From Prorocentrum cordatum (taxonomy: Eukaryota > Sar > Dinophyceae > Prorocentrales > Prorocentraceae): 64,000 bases of DNA. This document shows, in pieces, positions 8,240 to 18,747 of this stretch (positions are counted from its first letter, which is position 1; the number at the start of each line of letters is the position of its first letter). Location of the stretch: positions 86,001 to 150,000 of the forward strand of contig CAUYUJ010016465.1 in assembly GCA_963575745.1 (NCBI GenBank), read 5' to 3'. Made by a program: the position numbers and the translations under genes. Below the pieces are notes generated by a model. It was not told the DNA's origin, ran no database searches, and saw only the letters and a program-made list of their open reading frames with translations.

Positions 8240-9570
8240 GGAGCAATGGTCGGGTCTAGTTTTCCCTATGGTCTGATTTAGTTTTTCCTTTGATCGGGTC
8301 TAATTTTCCTCTGGTCGGGTTCTAGTTTCCCCCTGGCCGGGTCTAGTTTTTCCTTTGGTCAGGTCTAGTTTTTCCCCTGGTCGGGTCTAGTTGTCCCTGT
8401 GGTCGGGTCTAGTTTTCCCCTGGTCGGATGTAAATTTCCCCTGGTCGGGTCTCGTTTTTCCTTTGGACGGGTCTAGTTTTTCCCTGGTCGGGTCTAGTTG
8501 TTCCCTGGTCTGAGATGGTATTCCCCTGGTCAGGTCTAATTTTCCTTGTGGTCGGGTTTGTTTTTCCCCCTGGTCGGATCTAGTTTTCCTCAGGTCGGGT
8601 CTAGTTTTCCCCTGGTCGGGTCTACTTTTTTTCCTATGGTCGGCGCTAGTTTTTCTCTGGTCGGGTCTAATTTTCCCCTGGTCGGGTCTGGGTTTCCCCT
8701 GGTCGGGTCTACTTTTTCCTGCGGTCGGGGTTACTTTTTCCCTGGTCGTGTCTAGTTGTCCTCTGGCCAGGTCTAGTTTTCCCCTGGTCGGGTTTAATTT
8801 TCCCTTTGGTCGGCTCTAGTTTTTCCCTGGCCGGGTCTAATTTTGCCTGGTCGGGTCTAATTTCCTGTGGTCGAGTCTGATCGAATTTTCCTTTGGTCGG
8901 GTCTGGTTTTCCCCTGGTCGGGTCTAATGTTTCCTTTGGTCGGGTATAGTTTTTCCCTGGTCGGGTCTAGTTTTCCCCTGGTCGGGTCTAGTTTTCCCTG
9001 GGTCGGGTCTAGGTTTTCCCATGGTCGGGTCTAGTTGTCTCGTGGTCGGGTGTAGTTTTTCCGTGGTCGGATCTAGGTTTCCTTAGGTCGGGATTAGTTT
9101 TCCCTGGGTCGGGTCTAGTTATTCCTTTGATCTGGTCTAGTTTTTCTCTGGTTGGGTTTACTTTTTCCTCTGGTCTGGTTACTTTTTTTCCCTTGGTCGG
9201 GTCTAATTTCCTGTGGTCGGGTCTAGTTTTCCCTGGTCGGATCTAGTTTTCCTTTGGTCGGGTCTAGTTTCCCCCTGGTCGGGTCTAGTTGCCCCTTTGG
9301 TCGGGTCTAGTTTTCCCTGTGGTCGGCTCTAGTTTTCCCGAATCTGATATAGTTTTCCTCTGGTCGGGTCTAGTTTTTCCTTGGTCGGGTCTAGTTGCCC
9401 CCTGGTCGGGTCCACTTTTCCCTGTGGTCGGGTTTAGGTTTTCCTCTGGTCTGATTTAGTTTTCACTTGGTCAGGTCTAATTGCCCCCTGGTTGGGTCTA
9501 GTTTTTCCCTGCTCGGGTCTAGTTTTCCCTGTGGTCGGGTCTAGTTTTCCCATGGTCGGATCTAGTTTTC

Positions 9571-10320
9571 CTCTGCTCGGGTCTAGTTTTCCCTGGTCGG
9601 GTCTAGTTTTCCTCTGGTCGGTTCTAGTTTTCCCCTGGTAGGGTTTCGTTTTTCCTTGGTCGGATCTAGTTGTCCTTTGGTCGGGTCTAGTTTTCCCCTG
9701 GCCGGGTCTAATTTTTCCCCTGGTCGGTTCTAATTTTCCCTGTGGTCGGGTCTACTTTTTTCCTGGTCGGATTTAGTTTTCCTCTGCTCGGGTTTAGTTT
9801 TTCCCCGGTCGGGTCTAGTTATCCTCAGGTCGTTTTTTTTTTGCCCTGGTCGGGTCTAGTTTTTCCCTGATCGGATCTAGTTCTCCTTTGGTCGGGGCTA
9901 GTTTTCCTTCGTCGGGTCTAGTTTTTCCCTGGTCGGGTTTAATTTTCCCTGTGGTCGGGTCTAATTTTCCCCTGGTCGGATATAGTTTTTCTCTGCTCGG
10001 GTCTAGTTTTCCCTGGTCGGGTCTAGTTTTCCTCTGGTCGGTTCTAGTTTTCCCCTGGTAGGGTTTCGTTTTTCCTTGGTCGGATCTAGTTGTCCTTTGG
10101 TCGGGTCTAGTTTTCCCCTGGCCAGGTTTAATTTTTCCCCTGGTCGGTTCTAGTTATCCTTGTGGTCGGGTCTATTTTCTTCCTGGTCGGATTTAGTTTT
10201 CCTCTGCTCGGGTTTAGTTGTTCCCCGGTCGGGTCTAGTTATCCTCTGGTCGGGTATGTTTTGCCCTGGTCGGGTCTAGTTTTTCCCTGATCGGATCTAG
10301 TTTTCATTGGTCGGGGCTAG
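9571..10320. repeat. Higher-order repeat inside the 21-bp satellite (420-bp period)
   Basis: The segment beginning at 9571 (variant units ending in TCTGCTCGGGTCTAG, GGTAGGGTTTCG and GATCTAGTTGTCC) recurs at 9991 in the same order of unit variants, and the following 160 bp also match with few changes (TTTAGTTTTCCTCTGCTCGG at about 9770 and 10190). A block of about 20 basic units was therefore duplicated in tandem. Confidence 0.75.
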
Positions 10321-13165
10321 TTTTCCCCTGGTCGGGTCTCATTGTTTCCCCTGGTCGGGTTTAGTTTCCCCTGTGGTCGGGCTTAATGTTTCCTTGGTCG
10401 GCTTTAGGTTTCCTCTGCTCGGGTATAGTTTTTCCTTGGTCGGACCGAGTTTTCCACTGGTCTTGTATATTTTCCTCCTGGTCGGGTCTAGTTTTTCCCT
10501 GGTCGGATCTAGTTTTCCTCTGGTCGAGTCTAATTTTCTCCTGGTCGGGTCTAGTTTTCCTCTGGTCGGGTCTAGTTTTCCCCGTGGTCGCGCGTATTTT
10601 CCCTGGTCGGATCTAGTTTTCCGTTGCTCGGGATCAGTTTTCCCACGTTCGGGTCTGATGTTTCCCCTAGTCGGGTCTAGTCTTCCTGGTGGTCGGGCAT
10701 AGTTTTTCCCTGGTCGGATAAATGTTCATCTGCTCGGGTCAATTTTTCCCCTGGTCGGATTTAGTTTTCCTCTGGTCGGGCCTAGTTTTCCTCTGGTCGG
10801 GTTTATTGTCCCTGGGGTCGGGTCTAATTTTCCTCTGGTCGGTTTTAATTTTCCCCTGGTCGGGTCTAATTTTTCCTAAGTCTAATCTAGTTTTCCCCTG
10901 GTCGGGTCTATTTCCCCCCTGGTCGGGTTTGTTTTTTCCCCTGGTCGGATCTAGTTTTCCTCTGCTCGGGTCTAGTTTCCCCTGGTCGGGTCTAGTTTTC
11001 CTCTGGTCGGTTCTAGTTGTTTGCCCTGGTCGGGTTTCGTTCTTCCCTGGTCGGATCTGGTGTTCCTCTGGTCGGATCTAGTTCTCCTCTTGTCGGGTTT
11101 AGTTTCCCCTGGTCGGGTCTACTTTTTCCTGTGGTCGGGTTTAGTTTTCCCCGTGGTCGGGCTTGGTTTTTCCCTGGTCGGATTAGTTTTCCTCTGGCCG
11201 GGTCTAGTTGTTCCCCTGGTCGGGGCTAGTTTTTTCCCCTGGTCGGGTCTAGTTTTTCCCTGGTGGGACTTAGTTTTCCTTTGCTCGGGTCTAGTTTTTC
11301 CCTGGGCGGATCTGGTTTTTCTGGTCGGATATCGTTTTCCTCTGGTCGGGTCAAATTTTCCCTGGTCGGGTCTAGTTTTCCCATGGTCGGGTCTAGTTTT
11401 CCCTGGGTCTGGTTTAATTGTTCCCCTGGTCTGGTCTAGTTGTCCCTGTGGTCGGGCCTAGTGTTTCCCTGGTCCGACTTAGTTTTCCTCTGCCCTGGTC
11501 TAAATTATCCCAGGTCGGATCTAGTTTTCCTCTGGTCGGGTGTATGCTTCCCCTGGTCGGGCCCCTGGTCGGATCTAGTTTTCCTCTGGTCGGGTCTAGT
11601 TTCCCCCTGGTCGGGTCCGATGTTTCCCCTGGTCCGGTCTAGTTTTCCTGGTGGTCGGGCCTAGTTTTCCCTTGGTCGGGTCAATTTCCCTCTGCTCGGG
11701 TCTAGTTTTCTTTCCTTGGTCGGACCTGGTTTTCCTCTGGTCGGGTCTAGTTTTCCTGTGGTCGGGTGTAGGTTTTCCATGGTCGGGTTTAGTTTTCCCT
11801 GTTGCCGGGTCTACTTTGCCCCTGGTCGGATCTAGTTATCCTCTGCTCGGGTCTAATTGTTCCCCTGGTCGGGTCTAGTTGTCCTCTGGTCGGGTCTATG
11901 TTTCCCCTGGTTGGGTCTAGTTTTTCCCTGCTCGGGTCTAGTTTTCCCTATGGTCGGGTCGAGTTTTCCCCTGGTCGGGTCTAATTGTTTCCCCTGGTCG
12001 GGTATAGTTGTCCCTGTGGTCGGGCTTAGTTTTCCGTAGTCGGATCTAGTTGTCCTTTGGTCGGGTCTAGTTTTCCCCTGGTCGGAACTAGGTTGTGGTC
12101 GGGCCTAGTTTTTACCTGGTCGGATCTAGTTTTCCTTTGCTCGGGTCAAATTTTCCCCTGGTCGGATCTAGTTTTCCTAGGGTTGGGTCAATTTTCCCTC
12201 TGGTCGGGTCCCGCGCCTCCCTGGTCGGATCTAATTTTCCTCTGGTCGGATCTAGGTTTCCCCTGGTCGGGTCTATGCTTCCCCGTGGTCGGGTATAGTT
12301 TTCCTTGTGGTCGGGCCTATTGTTTCTCTGGTCGGATCTGGTTTTCCTCTGCTCGGGTTTAGTTTTTCCATGGTAGGGTATAGTTTTCCTCTGGTCGGTT
12401 CTAGTTTTCCCATGGTAGGGTCTAGTTTTTTCCCTCGGTCGGGTTTAGTTTTCCCTGTGGTCGGGCTTAGTTTTTCCCTGATCGGATCTAGTGTTCCTCT
12501 GGTCTGGTTTAGTTGTTCCCTGGTCGGATCTCGTTTTCCTCTGGTCGGGTATATGTCTCCATTGGTCGGGTCTAGTTTTCCCTGGTCGGATCTAGTTTTC
12601 CTCTGGTCGGGTCTAGTTGTCCCATGGTCGGTCTAGGTTTTCCCCTGGTTGGGTCTAGGTTTCCCTGCGGTCGTGCTTAATTCTCCCCTGGTCGGATCTA
12701 GCTTTCCGCTGGTCGGGTCGAGTTTTCCCTTGGTCGGGTCTATTGTTTCCCCTGGTCGGCTCTAGTTTTCCCTGTGGTCGGGCCTAGTTTTTCCCTGGTC
12801 GGATCTAGTTTTCCTCTGCTCGGGTCTAGTTTTCCCTTGGTCGGATCTAGTTTTCCTTTGCTCGAGTTGATGTTCCCCCTGGTCGGGTGTAGTTTTTCGC
12901 TGGTCGGATCTAGTTTTCCTTTGGTCGGGTCTACTTTTCCCCTGGTCTGGTCTAGTTTTCCCCATGGTCGGGTCTAATTTGCCCTGTGGTCGGGCCCAGT
13001 TTTCCCCTGGTCGGATCTAGTTTTCCTCTGCTCTGGTTTAGTTTTTCCCTGGTCCGAACTAATTGCCCCGTGGTCGGGTCTATGCTTCCCCTGGTCGGGT
13101 AGTTTTTCCCTGGTCGGATCTAGTTTTCCTCTGGTCGGGTCTAGTGTTCCCCTGGTCGGGTATAG

Positions 13166-13217
13166 TTATATATATATATATATATATATACTTTATCTCT
13201 CTCTCTCTCTCTCTCTA

Positions 13218-13284
<67 letters not shown>

Positions 13285-13285
13285 T
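13166..13285. repeat. (TA)n followed by (TC)n microsatellite within the satellite
   Basis: About 13 TA dinucleotides, then TC runs broken by TG (TCTGTCTCTGTCTC), inserted in the 21-bp array, which resumes at about 13286. Confidence 0.9.
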
Positions 13286-13691
13286 CCTTGGTCGGGTCTA
13301 GTTTTCCCTGTGGTCGGGCCTAGTTTTTCCCTGGTCGGAATTATTTTCCGCAGCTCGGATCTAGTTTTTCCTTTGGTCGGGTCTAGTTTTCCCCTGGTCG
13401 GGTTTAGTTTTCCCCTGGTCGGGTCTAGTTTTTCCTTTGGTCGGGTCTCGTTTTCCCCTGGTCACGATGTCGGCGGTCATGGTGTCGCTGATTGCGCTGA
13501 TGATGTCGGTGGTCACGATGGCGACTACGATGACGGCGATGACGACGACTAGTTTTTCCGCTCGCAAGTGTCGCGGCGCCAGCTGCCGCGACGCCGCCTC
13601 GGCCCCAGAAGGCTCGCCAAGGGCAACGTCACGGGCGCGCCAGAGGCAGCGAGTCGGCCACGCCAGAGGCGGTGTCTCGGGCAACCATCTC

Positions 13692-14747
13692 CTAGCGAAG
13701 GTCTTCCCAAGGGTTGCTCTTGTTCTGCCCGCTTCCCGAGGGCGGTGAATTGTCGGGGCACGCCAGGGGCAGTGCACTCTGGCCGCTTCCTGAGGCCGCT
13801 TCCTGAGGGCGGTCAGTTGGCGGGCGCCATTCGGCCGCTTCAGGCAGCTTCCTGGGACCACTTCGCGTTGGGGCGCGCTCGCCGCGGCAGGGCGCGCCAG
13901 AGGCAGCGCCTGCGTCCACCTCGCCCATGGCGGGGCGCGCCCATGGCGGGACGCGCTCCTCCTGCCGCGCCCAGTTCGCCCATGCGATGAGCATGCCTTT
14001 GTTGTCGGCCTTCTCGCGCAAGGAGAACTCGCCGGAGTGTCTGTCTAGGAAGTCCTTCAGCCCCCCAGGCGCCAAAAGCTTGTTGAACGTCTCGAACGCG
14101 CGCTCGTCGCGCCACCACAACTTGTCGCGGGAAATCCGCGACGGATCGAACTCACCGCCGTGCGTTTTGAGAACGTCGCGGACTAGTTCAACCAAGCGCA
14201 CGCCAGCGTCAGGCGCGTTGGCCTCCGAGCCCGCGCCCTGGGGGCGCGCGGGGGCGCGCGCTGGCAGCGCGCGCCCGCCAGAGACAGGGCGGGCGGCGCG
14301 CCGGGCATATTGGCCACGAGCTCGCCGGGCGGCGCCTCCCAGTGCTTCGGTCGGAACACAAACTGGCCTGGGTTTTCGCTGGCGAGCGAAGCGACGGCTC
14401 GGAGGCAAGCGAGTTCCGACGCTTCCTCTTTCGTCGCGCTTTCCCCCATCGCAGCGAGCCGACGGCCATCTCCTGGCGCAACACCGCCAGCCCGCGCCAG
14501 AGGCAGCGCATTCCTTGCACTTGCTGACGGCTGGGGCCAGAGCGCCTCCGTGCACTTGAGGGCGCGTCGAGGCATGGTTATTCAGCGCGGTGTGCCAAGT
14601 GATCTTCTTGTCGCTGACGCGTTGCTCCAGCAGGTACGCCTCGACCGATTCGACGCGCGCGGTCTGGAAGTTCGGCCATTGTGCCGCCGTGGAGACCGCG
14701 CAACGCGCGACGCGCCAGAGGCGGCGGCCTCGCGCGCGGCGGAATAA
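13692..14747 (-). CDS. Gene B, hypothetical protein (partial at 5' end)
   Basis: The frame is open from about 14747 to its stop at 13692. The upstream part reads QWPNFQTARVESVEAYLLEQ, then KITWHTALNNHA, then a CxxC (KCKEC) followed by AASGA from the word at 14497. The best block is LVELVRDVLKTHGGEFDPSR and DERAFETFNKLLAPGGLKDF, followed by a conserved-looking KGMLIAWANWA. An overlapping frame around 14250-14450 (EEASELACLRAVASLASENP) looks equally protein-like, so at least one frame change or intron is likely near 14270-14450. The tail is low complexity. The gene lies exactly between the two inverted satellite arrays. I do not recognise a function; it may belong to the same protein family as gene C. 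Confidence 0.5.
   Translation of the reverse strand, partial: LFRRARGRRLWRVARCAVSTAAQWPNFQTARVESVEAYLLEQRVSDKKITWHTALNNHASTRPQVHGGALAPAVSKCKECAASGAGWRCCARRWPSARCDGGKRDERGSVGTRLPPSRRFARQRKPRPVCVPTEALGGAARRARGQYARRAARPVSGGRALPARAPARPQGAGSEANAPDAGVRLVELVRDVLKTHGGEFDPSRISRDKLWWRDERAFETFNKLLAPGGLKDFLDRHSGEFSLREKADNKGMLIAWANWARQEERVPPWARPAMGEVDAGAASGAPCRGERAPTRSGPRKLPEAAEWRPPTDRPQEAASGSGQSALPLACPDNSPPSGSGQNKSNPWEDLR
14183..14575 (-). CDS. Alternative-frame segment of gene B
   Basis: 130 open codons. The middle, MGESATKEEASELACLRAVA followed by SENPGQFVFRPKHWEAPPGEL, has the composition of real protein, unlike the corresponding gene B frame, which is Arg/Pro-rich there. The likely coding path is gene B from 14747 to about 14450, this frame to about 14280, then gene B again from about 14220. 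A pair of compensating indels or a short intron would explain it. Confidence 0.35.
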   Translation of the reverse strand: MPRRALKCTEALWPQPSASARNALPLARAGGVAPGDGRRLAAMGESATKEEASELACLRAVASLASENPGQFVFRPKHWEAPPGELVANMPGAPPALSLAGARCQRAPPRAPRARARRPTRLTLACAWLN

Positions 14748-14945
14748 GGCGAAATGAGTGCGCTAGTGGCGAAGCGAGGAGCGCTGAGTAGCAGCGGGCT
14801 CGAGCCGAAATGTGACGGAAAGCTGCGGCGAGGTCCTAGTGGATGTTCGGAGTGATCTGGTTGCTTATGACTTCTCTTTAAAGTGGTTCATCCCGATGCC
14901 AATGACGTCGATGCTTATGACGACGACGACGCAGAGAAAACTGAG

Positions 14946-15200
14946 CACGACCCTGGTCGCGTCTAGTTTTCCCCTGGTCGCGTTTAGTTTTCTCATGGTC
15001 GCGTTTAGTTTCCCCTGGTCGCGAGGAGGAGGGGGAAAAGAGGGGGGGGAGGGCGACGACGCCGAAAGGGGCGACGACGACGACGACGACGACGGCCCAG
15101 GTGGCGACGTGGAGCGGCGGCGCACTCCCCCCCCTCCTCGCGACCAAGGAAAAACTAAACGCGACCAGGAAAACACTAAACACAACCAAAGGAAAACGAA
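14946..15200. repeat. Satellite foldback: forward units, spacer, reverse units
   Basis: Units of the 21-bp family in forward orientation (CTGGTCGCGTTTAGTTTTC, 14946-15022) are followed by a purine-rich spacer (15023-15128) and then by the same CGCG-type units reversed (GCGACCAAGGAAAAACTAAA, from 15138). The arms can pair into a hairpin. Both arms use the CGCG variant rather than the CGGG variant typical of the long array. Confidence 0.75.
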
Positions 15201-16232
15201 ACGCGACCAAAGAGAAAAAAGGGGGAGGGGGGAAAATGCCGGGGAAAAACTAAACGCGACCAGGGAAAACTAAACGCAACCGCGGAGAGAACTAAAAACG
15301 ACCAGAGGAAACTAATCACGACCCGGAAAAACAAAACACGACCACCGGACAACTAAACACGACCAGGGGGGAACTAAACGCGACCAGGAGAAAACTAAAC
15401 CCGACAAAAGAAAAAACAACATCCGACCAGGGAGAAACTGAACCCGACCAAAGGAAAACATTAAACCCGATCAAGGAAAACCAAAACCCACCTATAAGAA
15501 AAAATAGACCCGACCAAGGAAAAACTAGACCCGATCAAGAAGACAAACTGAACCCGACCAAAGGAAAACTAACCCCGATCAAAGAAAAACTAGACCAGAC
15601 CAGAAAAACAACTAAACCCGACCAAGGGGGAAAGCTATACCCGACCAAAAAAAAAAACTAATCCAGGCCAAAGGAAAAACTAAGCCTGACCAAAGAAAAA
15701 CTAGACACGACTAGGGGGAAACTAAACCCGACCAAGGGAAAACTAAACCCGACCAAAGAAAAACTAAACCAGACCAAAGAAAAAGTAAACCCGACCGCAG
15801 GAAAAAACTAAACCCGACCAGGGGACAGAGAAAAACTGGACCCAACCGAAGGAAAAACTAGAGCCGACCTTGGGAAACAACTAAACCCGACCAGAGGAAA
15901 ACTAAACCCGACCAAGGAAAAACTAAACCCGACCAACGGAAAAAAGTAAACCCGACCAGGGAAAACTAGACCCGACCAAAGGAAAAGTAGACCCGACCAG
16001 GGGAAAACTAAACCCGAACAGCGGAAAACTAAATCCGACCAAAGAGAAACTAGACCCGACCAAAGGAACAACCAAACCCGACCATGGGAAAACCAGACCC
16101 GACCAGGGAAAAACTAGACCTGACCAAAGAAAAGCTAGACCCGACCAAAGGAAAAACTAGACCCGACCAGGGGAAAACTAGACCCGACCATGAGAAAACT
16201 AAGCGCGACCATCGGAAAACTGAGCAGGAGAC
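15129..16232. repeat. 21-bp satellite in inverted orientation
   Basis: About fifty copies of the same unit as at 8.25-13.47 kb but reverse-complemented (AAAACTAGACCCGACCAGG). Copies shift from TAAACGCGACC at both edges to TAGACCCGACC in the centre. With the long forward array it brackets gene B as a large imperfect inverted repeat. There is no gene in the array; 16233-16588 holds only the gene C tail region and two micro-repeat copies. Confidence 0.95.
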
Positions 16233-16588
16233 GCGGGACATGGCAACCAATATCATGAGAACATGACGGAACAGAACCAGAAATAGCATGATTGCGCCGA
16301 TGGCGATGACGACGGCGACATCGCGACCGCCGCGACCTGCGGCGACGGCAGCGGCGGGCGCGATATGTCCGAGCCGAGAGCTGCCGCAGAATTCGCGCCT
16401 CAGAAGAGCCGACGCCGCCGACAGCCGCGGGGCCTACATCACTGTCGCGCGCCGCCGCAGAACTCATCCTCAGAACCGACGCCACTGGGCCCCTCTCGGA
16501 AACGAATGCCCGCGCGACCTCTCACGCGGCAAAGGGCGCGCCAGAGGCGGCGTCGTGGCACGCCAGAGGCAGTGTGTCAAATGCCCAC

Positions 16589-17455
16589 CTACTCGTCGTC
16601 CGAGCTCGCGCCATCCTCCTCCTCCTCCTCGCCGTCCTCGGCCACTGGCATCAACAGACGTTTCGCCTCCATCATGGTTCCGCTGAAATGCTTGCTGGCT
16701 TTCTCGACGAACTCGGCGTCGCCGCCCAATTGCTCCGCGTGCCCCTCCTCGTGGCCCGCCCTGTACATCGCGCGCCTGTCCACGATGGAATCGAGCCAGT
16801 CCCGGCGCGCATCGTCGGCAGCGATGCCTTCGCACCCAATTGCGCCAGAGGCAGCAACAGCCAAAGCGCCAGAACCTGGAGTGAAGTCCACGACGTGGGT
16901 CACTTTGCGGTGCTCCACGAGAGTCTGCCACAAGCTGAGCGGCTTCACCTCGGTGTGCGAGAACGGGTGGCCCTTCGAGCCGATGTCCCCCTGCAGGCGC
17001 GGTTGCTTCCCGTCAACGCTAGCGCGAGATGCAGCTCCCAAGATGCTCATCTTCGTCTCGCGGTCCATGCGAGGGAGCTCGGAGAAGCGCCGCATTGGGA
17101 TGCCGCTGTACTCGCCGCACGCGTTGAACTCCGCACGGTGCAGCACTTTCCGCGGCGGGCCCTTGAGTGGCATCGAGAGAATGGCTGTCTCCCTGTTGTT
17201 CTTCGTGTAGCTCGACGCCCTGGCCGCGGACCGCGGGTCCACCTTCTTCGCCGGTTGCTCGTGCACGAACCAGCACTCGACGTGCGCGCGGATGCCTCCT
17301 GACTCCAACTTCGCATCGAGGTGCCCAAGTGCCCTGCGATTCGCGCGGCTCCTGCCGTCGAGGAAGATGAGGACATCATCCTTCTGCCTCTTCTGCAAGA
17401 AGAACTCGATGACGCGCTTGAACTTCGCCTCGTCGCACGCCATCTGCTTGTTCAC
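16589..17455 (-). CDS. Gene C, C-terminal part: methyltransferase-like domain
   Basis: 288 open codons. FLDGRSRANRRALGHL near residue 31 and FSELPRMDRETKMSILG near residue 124 precede a glycine-rich VVDFTPGSGALA (residues 168-179), the typical beta-turn of an S-adenosylmethionine-binding Rossmann fold, followed by GIAADDARRDWLDSIVDRRAM and an acidic tail. The order matches, from memory, a widespread dinoflagellate protein family ending in this domain; no (D/N)PP(Y/F) catalytic motif is visible, so the activity is unproven. The word at 16845 supplies AASGA (181-185) right after the glycine loop. The frame is the same as the upstream segment, separated from it only by a TAA at 17471-17473. Confidence 0.6.
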   Translation of the reverse strand: MNKQMACDEAKFKRVIEFFLQKRQKDDVLIFLDGRSRANRRALGHLDAKLESGGIRAHVECWFVHEQPAKKVDPRSAARASSYTKNNRETAILSMPLKGPPRKVLHRAEFNACGEYSGIPMRRFSELPRMDRETKMSILGAASRASVDGKQPRLQGDIGSKGHPFSHTEVKPLSLWQTLVEHRKVTHVVDFTPGSGALAVAASGAIGCEGIAADDARRDWLDSIVDRRAMYRAGHEEGHAEQLGGDAEFVEKASKHFSGTMMEAKRLLMPVAEDGEEEEEDGASSDDE

Positions 17456-17470
17456 CCTCGCCTTGGCGCC

Positions 17471-18480
17471 TTACTTGGCGACGCTGGGCGGGAACGAGTC
17501 CGCTGAGAGGATGAACGCGCGAACGTCATTCTTCTTCCTCCCGAAGCGGTGCCCGAGGCTGAGCGCACCCCACAAGCTTTGCATCTGCGCCACTGCGTAC
17601 TCCGAGCCAGAGGCACCGCCGACAGACGGCAAACTGACGAACTTCACAGTTTTCCTGCGGAGCTGCTTGAGCTGCTCCCGGAGCTTCTGGAGCTGTGCCT
17701 TTTGCTCGTCCCCGAGCTCGGACATCCCCAACAAGCCGAGGTTTGCATCCTCATCGGGGCTGGCGGTGATGGGCCCGCCCGCGCACGCGGCCACGAAGGC
17801 GCGGTACTTGGCACCAACGCCCTGGCTGGTCTCGGTGAGGTACGTGTGCCAGACGAACCCAGTGGGGCTGTCCTGCAACCGCTGCTGGGCAAGCTCGGCA
17901 ATTTCGTCGTCGAAAGCGCTCGACCACAGAGGCCACGCGACGTCGATCATCGCCTTCGTCGCGACATCCACGATGTTCCGATGCTCAGCCACGGGGAGCG
18001 CAGACAATGTCTCCATCCCGTCGGCGCCGCCGCCTGAGTCGGACGCGCGGTGCGAAGCCACGAGCCCATCCTCGCCAAGGGCAGCGAACTTCTGGAGGAT
18101 GTGGAGAGGCGTCTTAAATGCCGCCATGTCGTTCCCCACTTTTTTGTTCATGAGAAACGCCCCGTGAAAGATGTACTCGACGAGCTCCTTTTTCTTGAAG
18201 AGCGCGTGGGGCATCCCTGGCGTCTTCCTATCGCGCCAGACGACCTGGCTCGCGACCAGTTGCTCGACCTTCGGGACGTCGCCCGCCAAGCGGACCACGC
18301 GGAAACTGCTCACGATGAAAACGAGCAATTCCCTGGCCTTGGCGTCAGAACCACCCCTCGTGGAGCAGGCGAAGCCGATCGCCATGAGAAGCGCAGGGTC
18401 GCGAAGCTCTGGAAAATGCCCTTCGGCCCGCGCGAAAGCCGAACTGCAGGCGCCGTCGAGGACGAAAGGGCGCAGACCTT
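17471..18480 (-). CDS. Gene C, central part
   Basis: The annotated ATG would be at 18385, but the frame is open and protein-like upstream to about 18480 (LKGLRPFVLDGACSSAFARA). Main features: DVPKVEQLVASQVVWRDRKT, a Lys-rich FKKKELVEYIFHGAF, NIVDVATKAMIDVAWPLWSS, then a predicted coiled coil DEQKAQLQKLREQLKQLRRK. It ends at TAA 17471-17473, after which the same frame continues for 288 codons. Reading therefore requires either stop suppression, an unrecognised intron, or the gene is a pseudogene. At 18480 the frame differs from the upstream segment. Confidence 0.55.
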
Positions 18481-18747
18481 TCAGCGCCGCGGCGGTTGCA
18501 GCGGTGCGCGCTTTTCCTTGAACTGGAGGCCGTAGGCCTTCAGCGCAGCCTCCAGCTTCGACACTGGTTCCTGCTTGGCGAAACAGTTCTCCACGTTGGT
18601 CAAGCGGCGCGTTTCTTCTGCAAACCGCCAGAAGGACTCAGCGCCAGAGGCAGCACACGCAGAGAACATCTTCTCTGAAAATGCCAGAGCGGCCAAGTGG
18701 GCCGCGTCGCCACCAGGCAGCAAACGCATCCTGATGGGCACGGACAA
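18481..18747 (-). CDS. Gene C, upstream segment
   Basis: 88 open codons with good protein character: HLAALAFSEKMFSACAASGA, ESFWRFAEETRRLTNVENCF, SKLEAALKAYGLQFKEKRAP. The motif copy at 18644 encodes AASGA. The last residues (PLQPPRR) are probably out of frame, because a neighbouring frame continues into the central part as ALKGLRPFVLDG. Part of the gene C family protein. Confidence 0.45.
   Translation of the reverse strand: MSVPIRMRLLPGGDAAHLAALAFSEKMFSACAASGAESFWRFAEETRRLTNVENCFAKQEPVSKLEAALKAYGLQFKEKRAPLQPPRR

Larger units (their letters stand above)
8248..13466. repeat. 5.2-kb satellite array, about 21-bp unit
   Basis: Roughly 240 degenerate copies of a unit close to GGTCGGGTCTAGTTTTCCCC run in one direction. 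Individual copies differ by substitutions and 1-2 bp indels. The seven-codon period produces long open frames of VGSSFPL / WSGLVFP on the plus strand and PDQGKTR on the minus strand, but these switch frame repeatedly and I do not annotate them as genes. A single unit in the opposite orientation (CGCGACCATGAAAGAGAAC, 8200-8218) sits just before the array. There is no gene in this stretch. Confidence 0.95.

Noticed and set aside
8546-12977. Many long plus-strand open frames of VGSSFPL / WSGLVFP repeats (hydrophobic, membrane-protein-like)
   Set aside because: They are produced by the 21-bp satellite, whose period is a multiple of three. Frames shift between units, there is no unique sequence at either end, and unit differences do not favour synonymous positions as far as I can see.
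15808-16289. Minus-strand WSGLVFPLVGS frames in the inverted array
   Set aside because: Same satellite in reverse orientation; not a gene.
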